Notes: generated by a model not told the origin, from the sequence alone. A stretch of DNA of 64,000 bases from Lachnospiraceae bacterium UBA1818 (GCA_904419285.1 CAJFQZ010000008.1:86253-150252), one strand, 5' to 3'; counted from the first letter of the stretch, positions 45,502 through 55,258 are shown. Numbers and translations: made by a program.

Positions 45502-46884
45502 CTATGATGGAACGGCTTCTCTTCCGCTCTTAAGCGCAGGCCACACGGTGATGAGCATGGTCACAAAGCACGCGGTCCCTCCGATCACATTTGACACCGG
45601 TTCCGCGAGGAACACGCCGTCTGTGCCGAGCCCGCCGATCATCGGAAGGAAGATCGTGAGCGGCACCACGATGATGACTTTTCTGAAGAGTGAGAAGAAC
45701 ACTGCCTGTTTCGGACGGTTGAGCGCCACATAGGTGGACTGTCCGGCAAACTGCAGCGCCATCATGAAGATCCCGCAGAAGTAGATCCGCATCGCAGGGA
45801 TTCCCTCCCGGATCAGTTCGCTCTCCTGTGTAAACAGATGCATAAAGAAACGCGGCTCAAAAAAGATGACTGCCCAGACTACGAGGGAAAACACAATGCT
45901 CCACACCGTCATGAATCTGACCGCACTTTTTACTCTGTCATAGCACTTCGCGCCGTAATTATAGCCGATCACCGGCTGGGCTCCCGACGTCAGCCCGGTC
46001 AGCGGCATATTAATGATCTCTCTCACGGAATTGATGACGGTCATAACTCCCACATAGAGATCCCCTCCGTTCCTGGACAGGACTGCGTTGCAGACGATCT
46101 GGACCAGGCCGTTTGTGACCGACATGACAAAACCGGAGGTTCCCAGAAGGGTGATCTCTTTTACAAGACTTCCTCTCAGGCGGACGGACCGTCTCTTTAA
46201 TCTCAGCAACGCCTTCTTTCCCGTCAGGAAACGAAAGACCCACAAAGCCGAGGCTCCCTGGGATATGACGGTGGCGACCGCTGCGCCCCTGACGCCCATC
46301 CCCAATCCGAAGATCAGGACCGGATCCAGGATAATATTGAGGACCGCGCCGAGGAGCACGGTCAGCATCCCTGTCTTTCCGAATCCCTGTGCATTGATAA
46401 AGTTGTTCATGCCAAGGCTGACCATCACAAACAGTGTGCCGCACAGATAGACCGAGATATATTGATCTGCATACGGATAAGTCACATCGCTGGCCCCGAA
46501 GAGATAGAGAAGGGGCTCTCTGAAGATCAGGCAGGCTGTCATAAGGACTGCTCCGGATATCAGGAGCATGGCAAAGGAATTGCCCATTACGTCCTCCGCC
46601 CGCTCTTCGTCATGACTGCCTCTCGCGATCGAACAAAGCGGCGCCCCGCCCATCCCGAACAGATTGGCGAATGCAGTGATGATCGTGATGATCGGAAGAG
46701 CAAGCCCTACTCCTGTCAGTGCGTCTGCAGACACATGAGGAATATGGCCAATATAGATCCGGTCTACAACGCTGTAGAGCACGTTGATGAGCTGAGCCAG
46801 CGTCATCGGAAGAGCGAGACTTAAAATATTCCGGGCAATACTTCCCCTGCTGAAGTCATTTTCAGTATTCTGGCTGTTATCCAC
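45502..46884 (-). CDS. MATE-family multidrug/Na+ efflux transporter
   Basis: Polytopic antiporter, substrate unknown. The 460 residues have about 12 hydrophobic segments, with the MATE features PMTLAQLINVLYSVVDRIYIG in the first helix region (quoted part: LINVLYSVVDRIYIG), NNFINAQGFGKTGM, ILDPVLIFGLGMGVRGAA and the half-repeat PVIGYNYGA. The start is GTG 46884, with AAAGGAAG seven bases upstream; the longer frame runs through the ilvC terminator. It is monocistronic and convergent with rpsT. Confidence 0.9.
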   Translation of the reverse strand: MDNSQNTENDFSRGSIARNILSLALPMTLAQLINVLYSVVDRIYIGHIPHVSADALTGVGLALPIITIITAFANLFGMGGAPLCSIARGSHDEERAEDVMGNSFAMLLISGAVLMTACLIFREPLLYLFGASDVTYPYADQYISVYLCGTLFVMVSLGMNNFINAQGFGKTGMLTVLLGAVLNIILDPVLIFGLGMGVRGAAVATVISQGASALWVFRFLTGKKALLRLKRRSVRLRGSLVKEITLLGTSGFVMSVTNGLVQIVCNAVLSRNGGDLYVGVMTVINSVREIINMPLTGLTSGAQPVIGYNYGAKCYDRVKSAVRFMTVWSIVFSLVVWAVIFFEPRFFMHLFTQESELIREGIPAMRIYFCGIFMMALQFAGQSTYVALNRPKQAVFFSLFRKVIIVVPLTIFLPMIGGLGTDGVFLAEPVSNVIGGTACFVTMLITVWPALKSGREAVPS

Positions 46885-46960
46885 TGGAGTACTTCCTTTC
46901 TCGGGCCACCCGGATGAGCCGTCCTGTCCCTGCAGGCATCCCGCCCGTCTGTCCCGTTTT

Positions 46961-47007
46961 TCAGAAAAAAGAATACACATCCATGAATTCATGTTTGTGT
47001 ATTCTTT
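46961..47007 (-). terminator. Terminator after ilvC
   Basis: Perfect 12-bp stem AAAGAATACACA/TGTGTATTCTTT (arms 46996-47007 and 46968-46979), 16-base loop, then TTTTTT on the minus strand. Confidence 0.88.
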
Positions 47008-47045
47008 CTCGTCATATATTATGTTTTATCCTGTCTCAGCGCCGA

Positions 47046-48116
<1,071 letters not shown>

Positions 48117-48229
48117 TTATATATAGTGAAAGGGCGGTGCACAGCACTGCGCCTCTTACTAACAAATTAATCCTGTAAAGTGATCCTGCTTCCCGGCAAA
48201 CGTCACTTTCACAAAACAAAACGTCATTC

Positions 48230-48727
48230 TCACAGATATGTAACATCCTTGCTTCCTCTGGACAGTCCGGTGATGCCGGTCCGCGCCAGCTCCAGGATCT
48301 CATAATCCTTCAGGAGATTCAAAAACGCCTCCAGTTTGCTCTGTGTTCCTGTGAGTTCTATCATCAGGGAATCCTCTTCCACATCCACGATCTTCGCACG
48401 GAAGATATCCGCCACGGAAATGATCTCGCCTCTCTGCGCTGCATTGGCGCGGAGCTTCACCATGATCAGTTCTCTGCAGACAGACTCATCGCTCTTTAAG
48501 ACCTTGATGTTCACCACGTCCTCCAGCTTTCTGAGCTGCTTCTCGATCTGTGAAAGTATCAGTTCGTCTCCTGATGACACAACTGTGATCCTGGTGTATC
48601 TGGGATCCGCCGTCATTCCCGCTGTAATGCTGTCAATGCTGTATCCCCGGCGGCTGAACAGCCCCGCGATCCGGCTTAAGACACCCGGATTATTATCTAC
48701 AAGCAGTGAAAATACCTGATTTCTCAT
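48230..48727 (-). CDS. ilvN: Acetolactate synthase regulatory (small) subunit
   Basis: Regulatory subunit that confers valine feedback on acetolactate synthase. The 165 residues contain an N-terminal ACT domain (LLVDNNPGVLSRIAGLFSRRGYSIDSI, part: NNPGVLSRIAGLFSRRGY) and a C-terminal domain ending LARTGITGLSRG. ATG 48727 has GAGGAAG upstream. The catalytic subunit ilvB is not in the window. Confidence 0.95.
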   Translation of the reverse strand: MRNQVFSLLVDNNPGVLSRIAGLFSRRGYSIDSITAGMTADPRYTRITVVSSGDELILSQIEKQLRKLEDVVNIKVLKSDESVCRELIMVKLRANAAQRGEIISVADIFRAKIVDVEEDSLMIELTGTQSKLEAFLNLLKDYEILELARTGITGLSRGSKDVTYL

Positions 48728-48812
48728 CGTCTTCCTCTCTTTCCTAACGAGGACCTTCAAGATCCTGCGTTCAAAATAGTTCTCACGTCCTGCGCGAGAA
48801 TCATTCGCGTAC

Positions 48813-48838
48813 AGAAAACAGAGTGCATTCTGTTTTCT
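48813..48838 (-). promoter_or_regulatory. Hairpin at the 5' end of the ilvN transcript
   Basis: Perfect 10-bp stem AGAAAACAGA/TCTGTTTTCT (arms 48829-48838 and 48813-48822) with a six-base loop, starting at the predicted transcript start. A smaller CGCGA/TCGCG stem follows (48793-48809). There is too little room for a T-box. Confidence 0.6.
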
Positions 48839-48841
48839 ATA

Positions 48842-48870
48842 ATATTAACAACTGTGTCAGTCTTTGTCAA
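48842..48870 (-). promoter_or_regulatory. Sigma-A promoter of ilvN-ilvC
   Basis: Minus strand perfect TTGACA (48865-48870), 17 bases, TAATAT (48842-48847). Confidence 0.75.
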
Positions 48871-48901
48871 GACATTCTTTTGAATTAATCATGGCAGACT
48901 C

Positions 48902-49113
48902 AAGCTACGGTTTGGAATCAAGATTTCTTAATACCGACCGTACGCAGTTCAGTGTTCTTACGGTCGGAAATCCAAAGTTTCTTATTTCAACCGTAATCGA
49001 TTTGGTATTCTTACGGTCGAGAACCCAAGAAGCCGCGCTCTAACCGTACTTGCTTCAATATTCCTACGGTTGAAAATCCAAATACGCCTATCTCGACCGC
49101 CCGTATGATATTA
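48902..49113. repeat. Array of four degenerate 53-bp tandem repeats with paired ACCGTA/TACGGT sites
   Basis: Units: 48902-48954, 48955-49007, 49008-49060, 49061-49113. Each has (T)ACGGT at unit position 5-10 and ACCGNN at 36-41. Neighbouring units form hairpins: 48934-48942 with 48959-48967 (9 bp), 48990-48996 with 49011-49017 (7 bp), 49042-49048 with 49065-49071 (7 bp). The outer pair changes from G-C to A-T between the first and third hairpins with pairing kept. This explains most of the 400-base gap between the ABC-F gene and ilvN. No ORF is evident. Confidence 0.85.
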
Positions 49114-49129
49114 CCTTACCGAATCCTTC

Positions 49130-51019
49130 TTATCCCTGCTCTGCGATCTTCTCCGCCAGGTCATTGAGATAGACCCAGCGCTCCATCTTTTCTTCCAGCA
49201 GAGCGTTCGTCCTTTCCTGCTCTTCCATGAGCTCTTTCAGCTTCACAGAGTTCGTGGCATTCGCTTCGATCTGGCGCTCGACAGATTCTAATTTTTCTTC
49301 CAGCGCGGCAATGTCCGCATCAATCGTCTCGTATTCCCGCTGCTCCTTGTAGGAGAATTTAAGCTTCTGGGGACTGTTCTTCTTCCAGTCCTTCGCTCCT
49401 TTTTTCTGTCCGTCCGCCTCCTGCTGTCCGGCATCTTTTCCGGAAGTACTGCCCGCAGTGCTGTCTTGGGAGCAGTTTCCGGCTTTTTCTCCGGCTCGTG
49501 CCTTCCCTCTGCCGCTTCCAGATACATTGCCGCCGGCATCCTCTCCTGCCCTTCTCTTCTTTGCCTCTAGATAATCTGTGTAGCCGCCCTCATACTGAAC
49601 GGCATGGCCCATTCCGTCCAGCTCGAAAATACGGTCTGCCATATTGTCAAGGAAATATCTGTCATGGGATACCGCGATCACGATTCCGGAAAAGGAATTC
49701 AGATAATCCTCCAGGATCGTAAGGGTAGGGATATCAAGGTTATTCCCCGGCTCGTCGAACAGAAGCACGTTCGCATTCTCCGCCAGAACACCCAGGAGAT
49801 ACAGCCTGCGTTTCTCTCCTCCCGAGAGCTTGCCGATCGGAGCATACTGCATGTCCGGCGTAAAAAGGAAGCGCTCCAGCAGCTGAGACGCGCTGATCTT
49901 TCCGTCCTTTGTGGTAATATACTCGGCGATATCCTTTACATAATCGATCACACGCTGACTGTCGTCCATATCCTGTTCTTCCTGTGCAAAATAGCCGATC
50001 TTCACTGTATCGCCGATGTCAATATGCCCGGAATCCGGCTCTGCAATACCGGCGATCATCTTCATGACCGTGGACTTGCCGCACCCGTTCGGTCCAATGA
50101 TGCCAAGCCTCTGATTCTTCAGGACGATATAAGTGAAATCTTCCAGTATCTTCTTCTCACCATAACTCTTGCTGACATGGTGGAATTCGATCGTCTTCTT
50201 TCCCATCCGCGTCTCCACGGAATCCAGCTCCACAGTCTGATCCTTCACAGGCGCCTTTCCGCTCTTCAGCGCTTCCAGGCGTTCAAGCCTCGCTCTCTGT
50301 TTCGTACTTCTCGCACGGCATCCCCTCTTTGCCCATTCCAGCTCCATCCGAAGGATACTCTGCCGCTTCCGTTCCGACGCAAGCTCCATCTCTTCCCTTG
50401 CCGCCTTCAGCTCCAGAAATCCGGAGTAGTCCGCATCGTAGCCATACATCTTTCCACGGCTGATCTCCAGGATCCGGTTCGTCACCCGGTCCAGGAAATA
50501 TCTGTCGTGGGTCACCATGATGGCCGTGCCGCGGTACGACCTCAGATACTCCTCCAGCCAGGCGATCATGCTGCCGTCCAGGTGGTTGGTCGGCTCATCC
50601 AGCAGAAGAACGTCAAAGTCCTGCGCGAGGACCTTCGCGAGGACAACTCTTCTCTTCTGCCCGCCGGAGAGATGGCTGATCGGTATATCGTACTCCCGAA
50701 TCCCCAGCTCTGTCAGGCAGCTTTCCACCTTCCAGTCCTCTCCGTCTCCCCGGTCAAATGCGTAGGAGCGGATATCCGCATCCTCGGGAAATACCGGATT
50801 CTGGGGTACATACGCGATCTTCAGTCCATTCTGCCGGATGATCTGCCCGGAATCCGGGTTCTCTTTTTCTGCGATCATCTTGAGAAGTGTGGATTTTCCC
50901 GCCCCATTGATCCCAACGATCCCGATCTTGTCTCCCTCCTGGATACCGAAAGAGGCGTCGTCAAAGATCGTCTTCTCACCGTAAATCTTGCTGATATGTT
51001 CTATGTTTATAATATTCAT
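49130..51019 (-). CDS. ABC-F family ATPase (Uup/EttA-like)
   Basis: Soluble tandem ABC protein; relatives act on the ribosome rather than in transport. The 629 residues have ABC1 (Walker A GINGAGKS near 36-43, LSGGQKRRVVLA, LLLDEPTNHLD), a basic linker (about 235-290), ABC2 (GPNGCGKS, LSGGEKRRLYLL, LLFDEPGNNLDIPT) and a C-terminal coiled coil (about 565-625) after a low-complexity Gly/Ala/Lys stretch. The second site has PGNNLD in place of PTNHLD. A C-terminal coiled coil suggests the Uup group. AGGAG precedes the ATG by nine bases. Confidence 0.9.
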   Translation of the reverse strand: MNIINIEHISKIYGEKTIFDDASFGIQEGDKIGIVGINGAGKSTLLKMIAEKENPDSGQIIRQNGLKIAYVPQNPVFPEDADIRSYAFDRGDGEDWKVESCLTELGIREYDIPISHLSGGQKRRVVLAKVLAQDFDVLLLDEPTNHLDGSMIAWLEEYLRSYRGTAIMVTHDRYFLDRVTNRILEISRGKMYGYDADYSGFLELKAAREEMELASERKRQSILRMELEWAKRGCRARSTKQRARLERLEALKSGKAPVKDQTVELDSVETRMGKKTIEFHHVSKSYGEKKILEDFTYIVLKNQRLGIIGPNGCGKSTVMKMIAGIAEPDSGHIDIGDTVKIGYFAQEEQDMDDSQRVIDYVKDIAEYITTKDGKISASQLLERFLFTPDMQYAPIGKLSGGEKRRLYLLGVLAENANVLLFDEPGNNLDIPTLTILEDYLNSFSGIVIAVSHDRYFLDNMADRIFELDGMGHAVQYEGGYTDYLEAKKRRAGEDAGGNVSGSGRGKARAGEKAGNCSQDSTAGSTSGKDAGQQEADGQKKGAKDWKKNSPQKLKFSYKEQREYETIDADIAALEEKLESVERQIEANATNSVKLKELMEEQERTNALLEEKMERWVYLNDLAEKIAEQG

Positions 51020-51074
51020 TCACCAAAACTCCTGTATTTTCTTATTATGCAGTGTTTTATATCTGACAGGAAAA

Positions 51075-51083
51075 ATTATAGCA
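51075..51083 (-). promoter_or_regulatory. Extended -10 promoter of the ABC-F gene
   Basis: Minus strand TGCTATAAT (51075-51083) matches an extended -10; no strong -35 is seen. Confidence 0.45.
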
Positions 51084-51122
51084 AGGTTTTGGTTGAAAAT
51101 CCACCGGTCTTTTCAGCAGACG

Positions 51123-51168
51123 GCGGGCCCTATCCGTCCGGCTGACCTGCCTTCAGGATAGGACCCGC
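51123..51168 (-). other. 13-bp hairpin between the flippase and ABC-F genes
   Basis: Arms 51156-51168 and 51123-51135 pair over 13 bases with one G-U. There is no U-run on either strand, so termination is doubtful; it may protect a 3' end. Confidence 0.5.
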
Positions 51169-51170
51169 AG

Positions 51171-51193
51171 TAAAAAAAGTCAATCTTTTGACC
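51171..51193 (-). terminator. Short-stem terminator after the flippase gene
   Basis: GTCAA/TTGAC (51088 is not involved; arms 51188-51192 and 51179-51183) with a four-base loop and TTTTTTT on the minus strand. The stem is only 5 bp. Confidence 0.5.
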
Positions 51194-51229
51194 GTAATTC
51201 ACAGCTCGACTGTCAGGAAAGTCCCGATT

Positions 51230-52300
51230 TTACGCGGTTTTCCCAACCTCAGTCTCCCGGTCTTCCGCCGGCTGTCTCCGCCTTCTCCGTTCCAAAATCA
51301 GACGGTTGACCAGCTCCACCCCGAGACTTAAGATCATCAGAAAATAGAAATTGATCCCACGGCTCACAAGCATGGACGGGATCAGATATGCCCCGGTAAA
51401 CACATTGACGAACACGGTCTGATACATCAGCTCTGTGATACCCTGGGCGCCCGGCAGCGGCAGCATGTCCACTGCGATGTAGACAGACGCCTGCAGAAGG
51501 ATGACCTTCATCGCGCCGGCCCCCTCCAGGCCGAATCCCAGATAGACCATATAGGTCAGCACGAACAGACTGCACCGCTGTAAAAATGTCATCGCCACCA
51601 CGCCGGCGAGCCTTCCCTTATGCTTTCCAATCCAGACGACCGCCTGCTGATAGCTCTCGATAAAGCCGTTCAGCTTCTCTTCCCGTTTTACAGATGGCTT
51701 CCAGATCTTCATACGGATCAGAAGCCCTTCGAAGAATTTTGCGATTCGGAAAATCACCCTCGGAAACAGCATCACTCCCAGGATCAGGACCACAAGAATC
51801 ACGTTCAGTGCCAGACCCAGAAGATACAGCGGAAAATAGTGTTTCAGTTCTGCCCGCAGCGGCCCGTTCCAGAACACCAGGATCCCGAATCCCAGAACAA
51901 CAAGGACAAATTTATATACAACCGCCACAGTCATAAGGACTACTGTGCTGTCGGATACCCTGTTCCCGTCCTTATTCATATAATAGAGCTGCACCGGCTG
52001 CCCTCCGGAGGCAGACGGCGTGATCCCGGAGTAGAAAAAGCCGATAAAAGAGTACTGGATGCACCGGAACAGGCTGTTCTTCTTTTCCCGCATGGCGTTA
52101 AGCAGATACCAGATCATAAATCCTTCCGCACATACGAAGAACACAGCAAGCGCCGCCGACGGAATCAGATACAGAGGCGACATCCGCGCCAACCACCGTC
52201 CGATTTCCCCCAGATCCCGTCCGCTGAACAGGGCATAAAAGGTAAGAAACATGACAAGGAGAAAAACCGTGATCTGGATGATCCTTTTCTTAACGCTCAT
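51230..52300 (-). CDS. Lysylphosphatidylglycerol synthase TM-region/UPF0104 family membrane protein
   Basis: The family is the flippase-like membrane domain of MprF and stand-alone relatives, often beside glycosyltransferases; substrate unknown. The 356 residues have about eight transmembrane segments with the family motif GFFYSGITPSASGGQPVQ and LPLPGAQGITE, and no synthase domain. ATG 52300 has GAGGTG six bases upstream and overlaps the previous gene by 11 bases. Third gene of a three-gene operon. Confidence 0.88.
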   Translation of the reverse strand: MSVKKRIIQITVFLLVMFLTFYALFSGRDLGEIGRWLARMSPLYLIPSAALAVFFVCAEGFMIWYLLNAMREKKNSLFRCIQYSFIGFFYSGITPSASGGQPVQLYYMNKDGNRVSDSTVVLMTVAVVYKFVLVVLGFGILVFWNGPLRAELKHYFPLYLLGLALNVILVVLILGVMLFPRVIFRIAKFFEGLLIRMKIWKPSVKREEKLNGFIESYQQAVVWIGKHKGRLAGVVAMTFLQRCSLFVLTYMVYLGFGLEGAGAMKVILLQASVYIAVDMLPLPGAQGITELMYQTVFVNVFTGAYLIPSMLVSRGINFYFLMILSLGVELVNRLILERRRRRQPAEDRETEVGKTA

Positions 52301-52916
52301 AAGGTACACCTCGATATGCCCTGTATGCTGCTCCCGCATAGGCAGGCTGCGCTAAATGAAATACAGGAACTCCCGCATCTGCCGTCCTGTCAGACTCAAC
52401 CAGCTCTCTGAGACTTCCCTCGAAGATTTTCTGTTTTTCCCGGTATTCGAAAAAGTCTTTCGGGGTCACAAGAGAAAAATGCTTTCCCCATCTGCAGATT
52501 CCCGCCTCCTCCAGCAGTCGTGCAGCATAGGACGAACAGGTATAATGATTTTTCTGATAAAACGGGATATTCATCAGAAGGAACGGAAGTCCTAGTATCG
52601 TGTAATGATACCGGAAACGTTTCCGCATCGCCTCCTGAAGTCTTTCCTCCACATATTCTTTCTGTTCTGTAGTACATTCAAGGCTGCAGATCATATAATC
52701 GGCGCCTGGGAACGCCTTCAGGATCTTCCTTTTGTCCTCTTTCTCGAATCCGGCGATCAGAGGGACCGACGGATGCCTGCGCCCGATGCTGTACGCCTCT
52801 TCAAGGCGCGGGTCCAGAGACAGCGCCACATGGATGTATTTCTGCTTTAAGACCCGTCTGATGATCCCGGCAAACAATCCGGGAGTGTCTACGAATGCGA
52901 TGTATAACTGTGCCAT
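52290..52916 (-). CDS. Predicted permuted papain-fold (YiiX/NlpC-P60-like) protein
   Basis: Assigned by pattern only. The 208 residues show an early His in KYIHVALSLD (near 30) and a later Cys in HYTCSSYAARLLEEAGI (near 147), the order expected of permuted papain-like peptidases/acyltransferases. AGGAGGTG precedes ATG 52916. No signal peptide or transmembrane segment is evident, so it is probably cytoplasmic. It sits between the glycosyltransferase and the flippase and overlaps the latter. Confidence 0.65.
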   Translation of the reverse strand: MAQLYIAFVDTPGLFAGIIRRVLKQKYIHVALSLDPRLEEAYSIGRRHPSVPLIAGFEKEDKRKILKAFPGADYMICSLECTTEQKEYVEERLQEAMRKRFRYHYTILGLPFLLMNIPFYQKNHYTCSSYAARLLEEAGICRWGKHFSLVTPKDFFEYREKQKIFEGSLRELVESDRTADAGVPVFHLAQPAYAGAAYRAYRGVPYER

Positions 52917-52936
52917 TTTTCCACCTCCTGCGCTGC

Positions 52937-53974
52937 CTACTGGAATTGATAGATCCGTTTTGCAAAGCGATATCCGCCCACTGTCAGTCTGCCTCCCAGA
53001 CGGCCGGGAAGATAAGTCAGCCCGCTCACTGTGGAGCATCTCAGCCTGTAGTACAGTGCCTTGTCATAGGCTTTGACCCGTTCCCACATATCTCTGCGCT
53101 TCTGTTCCGCCTCCGCGGTCCGGATCAGAAGGAGATGAATCGACGAGATAGAGAGCATGATCGAGATATTCCGCATCATGTAGGACGCCAGCTTCGGATA
53201 TTTCTTCTTCACCTCGTTCAGATCAACACAGCGGGAGACAAGATCTGTCACCTTGATCTGCTGGTCGATCCGCTTCATCAGCACCTTCTCATTCACCGAC
53301 TGGTCGTCGCGCCCCAGATAGTAATGATAGAGGTCAAGATCCATATAGTAGAGATTCTCCGCAAACGGAAGCGGCTGATAGGAAAAAAGATTATCTACAT
53401 AGAAAGTATGTTCCGGAAGCCGGACGCCCGACTTTCTCAGCACCTCTGTGCGGAACATCAGAGAATGCATGATCAGATACTGAGACGGGTGGAACCGTCC
53501 GATCGTATTCCATGTGCACATCTCCTCTTTCGGAAAAACATTCCGATAATCCATCACACGGCTCCTGCCCTCGTCCAGATGGTCATAGACATAATTGCAG
53601 ATAAACAGATCCGGGATTTTCTCAAAGGCATCCCGCCCTGCGCCGCAGAATTCCTTTATCTTCGCGATCAGCCTGAAAAATGAATCCCTGTCCAGCCAGT
53701 CGTCCGAATCCACCACTTTATAATAAACTCCCCTTGCCAGCTCAAGTCCCTTGTTCACCCCTGAGCCGTGTCCGCCGTTTTTCTTATGGACGACCCTTAC
53801 GATATCCGGATATGTCAGCTCATAAGAATCCGCGATCGCGGCCGTCCCGTCCGTAGAACCATCATCGATCAGGATGATCTCCACATCCTTTCCTCCCGCG
53901 AGAAGTGAATCGACACATCTCCTCATATAACTCTCAGAATTGTAGCATGGTACTGCCAGTGTTATGTATTTCAT
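52937..53974 (-). CDS. Family 2 glycosyltransferase
   Basis: GT-A fold transferase; sugar and acceptor unknown. The 345 residues begin ITLAVPCYNSESYMRRCVDSL, then LIDDGSTDGT (nucleotide site), HGSGVNKGLELARG and the metal-binding VDSDDWLD. The remainder is mixed with a basic C-terminus that could touch the membrane. First gene of the operon with the papain-like protein and flippase. Confidence 0.9.
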   Translation of the reverse strand: MKYITLAVPCYNSESYMRRCVDSLLAGGKDVEIILIDDGSTDGTAAIADSYELTYPDIVRVVHKKNGGHGSGVNKGLELARGVYYKVVDSDDWLDRDSFFRLIAKIKEFCGAGRDAFEKIPDLFICNYVYDHLDEGRSRVMDYRNVFPKEEMCTWNTIGRFHPSQYLIMHSLMFRTEVLRKSGVRLPEHTFYVDNLFSYQPLPFAENLYYMDLDLYHYYLGRDDQSVNEKVLMKRIDQQIKVTDLVSRCVDLNEVKKKYPKLASYMMRNISIMLSISSIHLLLIRTAEAEQKRRDMWERVKAYDKALYYRLRCSTVSGLTYLPGRLGGRLTVGGYRFAKRIYQFQ

Positions 53975-54053
53975 GATCTAACGCCTCTCTTTCGTCTCTT
54001 CCTTATACAGATCCGCCAAATTGTATTACTAAAATCAATTTTATTTTAAACAG

Positions 54054-54122
54054 GGCTTCTTAAGATAATCGGAAGAGATTTCTTAAGAAATTACAAAGAA
54101 TTCTGAAATAAATTAAGAAGCC
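54054..54122 (-). terminator. Long hairpin between a small membrane ORF and the glycosyltransferase
   Basis: GGCTTCTTAA (54054-54063) pairs with TTAAGAAGCC (54113-54122), 10 bp, around a 49-base AT-rich loop containing the palindrome TTTCTTAAGAAA. CTGTTTAAAA follows on the minus strand. It could end the small ORF upstream. Confidence 0.4.
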
Positions 54123-54126
54123 GCCC

Positions 54127-54255
54127 TCAGTCCATGCTGTTGTCCGCAAGAGACCATATTCCGGAAAGGATCAGCATGACAAATCCTACCGGGACAGCGA
54201 TCATACATAACACTTTTGTAAGGCTGAGAGACAGCGCCGCTTTCCTGCCGGCCAT
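54127..54255 (-). CDS. Putative 42-residue single-pass membrane protein
   Basis: ATG 54255 to TGA 54127 encodes a basic N-terminus (MAGRKAALS), one hydrophobic helix (about 13-34, VLCMIAVPVGFVMLILSGIW) and a short acidic end. Codon use resembles neighbouring genes. The ribosome-binding site is weak (AGGGCGG nine bases upstream). It is divergent from the acidic membrane protein. No family recognised. Confidence 0.4.
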   Translation of the reverse strand: MAGRKAALSLSLTKVLCMIAVPVGFVMLILSGIWSLADNSMD

Positions 54256-54418
54256 ATGTGCGTCCGCCCTGTTACGGTTCCTCCGCCCATGCTGCAAAAG
54301 TAAAATCTTTTTTAATTTTTGCCCGCCGCTCTTGTACTGCCGCCGAAAAAGTTATAACATAAGTAGGATTTATCCAAAGACGGATAAAGATTCTGAATTT
54401 AAGAAAGTGAGGGATTCC

Positions 54419-55258
54419 ATGGGTTCATCAAAGAACGACTACTCTGATCTGTTTGACGATGATTTTGAGGTCACCTACGAAGAAGACCCGGGACTTACAC
54501 TGGATATGTACTCCAGCGCGCGAAAGAAAAAAACTGCTCATACCGCTCTCGAGGATACAGATCCGGATATGGATTTTGAGGACGACAGCTACGATGATTT
54601 TGAGGACGTGGATGAGGATTCCGATTATGATTATGATGACGACGAGGAGGATTATGATCCACGGAGACGGCGCAGGGGAAGGAACGGCTATGACGATGAA
54701 GACGGCAGCCGGGACTCCGGCAGACGCCGTCGGAAAAGCAGAGGCGGCGTGCCGCTTGCAGCTCCGATCCAGAAGGGCGGGAAGCTCCTGTCCAGGCTCT
54801 CTGGCGCTCTGCTGCGCCAGCTCTCTCTGATCCTCATCATCGTCACGGCAGCATATGTCACATACACCTTCTGGCGGGCAAGCGCTCCCTACGGGGATAT
54901 CATGGAGTCTGTGCGGCTGCGTTCCATCACACAGACGCTCGCCGCATACTTAAGCGTGGCCGCTGCTTTTCTGCTCTTTGAATTCATCTCCCTTCTGTGG
55001 GCAATGACAAGAGTCCGGGTCCACAGCAATGGTGAGAGCTGGAAGGAAGATACAGGGCGGGGACTTTTCTCCTTTATTATCGTTTTCGCCGCCTCCTATG
55101 TGTCATTCCTTTTCAGCGGCCTTCTCCCGGAATCTCCGGAACTCATCTACGGACTGAAGGGCGCGCTCACTGTATACGGCTCCATGCACAACGTCCTGCT
55201 CGGGCTCTGTGCCGCCGGCGTGATCTCCTGCCTGATCCGGAGATACAAATCTCATTGA
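54419..55258 (+). CDS. Membrane protein with highly acidic N-terminal domain
   Basis: Unrecognised. The 279 residues start with a cytosolic-looking region (1-110) dominated by Asp/Glu/Tyr (DYDYDDDEEDYD), then an Arg-rich stretch (RRRRRGRNG; RRRRKSRGG), then four transmembrane helices (about 139-156, 175-197, 218-238, 254-273). ATG 54419 has GTGAGGG upstream; the in-frame extension to 54134 lacks a site and overlaps the divergent small ORF. One of only two plus-strand genes. Confidence 0.75.
   Translation: MGSSKNDYSDLFDDDFEVTYEEDPGLTLDMYSSARKKKTAHTALEDTDPDMDFEDDSYDDFEDVDEDSDYDYDDDEEDYDPRRRRRGRNGYDDEDGSRDSGRRRRKSRGGVPLAAPIQKGGKLLSRLSGALLRQLSLILIIVTAAYVTYTFWRASAPYGDIMESVRLRSITQTLAAYLSVAAAFLLFEFISLLWAMTRVRVHSNGESWKEDTGRGLFSFIIVFAASYVSFLFSGLLPESPELIYGLKGALTVYGSMHNVLLGLCAAGVISCLIRRYKSH

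Noticed and set aside
48902-49113. CRISPR array
   Set aside because: The whole 53-bp unit is loosely repeated, with only short conserved sites and no conserved 25-40 base repeat separated by unique spacers. No cas genes are nearby.
48728-49129. T-box or ilv attenuator before ilvN
   Set aside because: The promoter at 48842-48870 leaves a leader of only about 108 bases, with no T-box sequence or terminator/antiterminator pair.
51123-51168. Terminator of the ABC-F/flippase region
   Set aside because: The stem is strong, but T-runs do not follow it on either strand; the neighbouring short stem with seven T is the better candidate.
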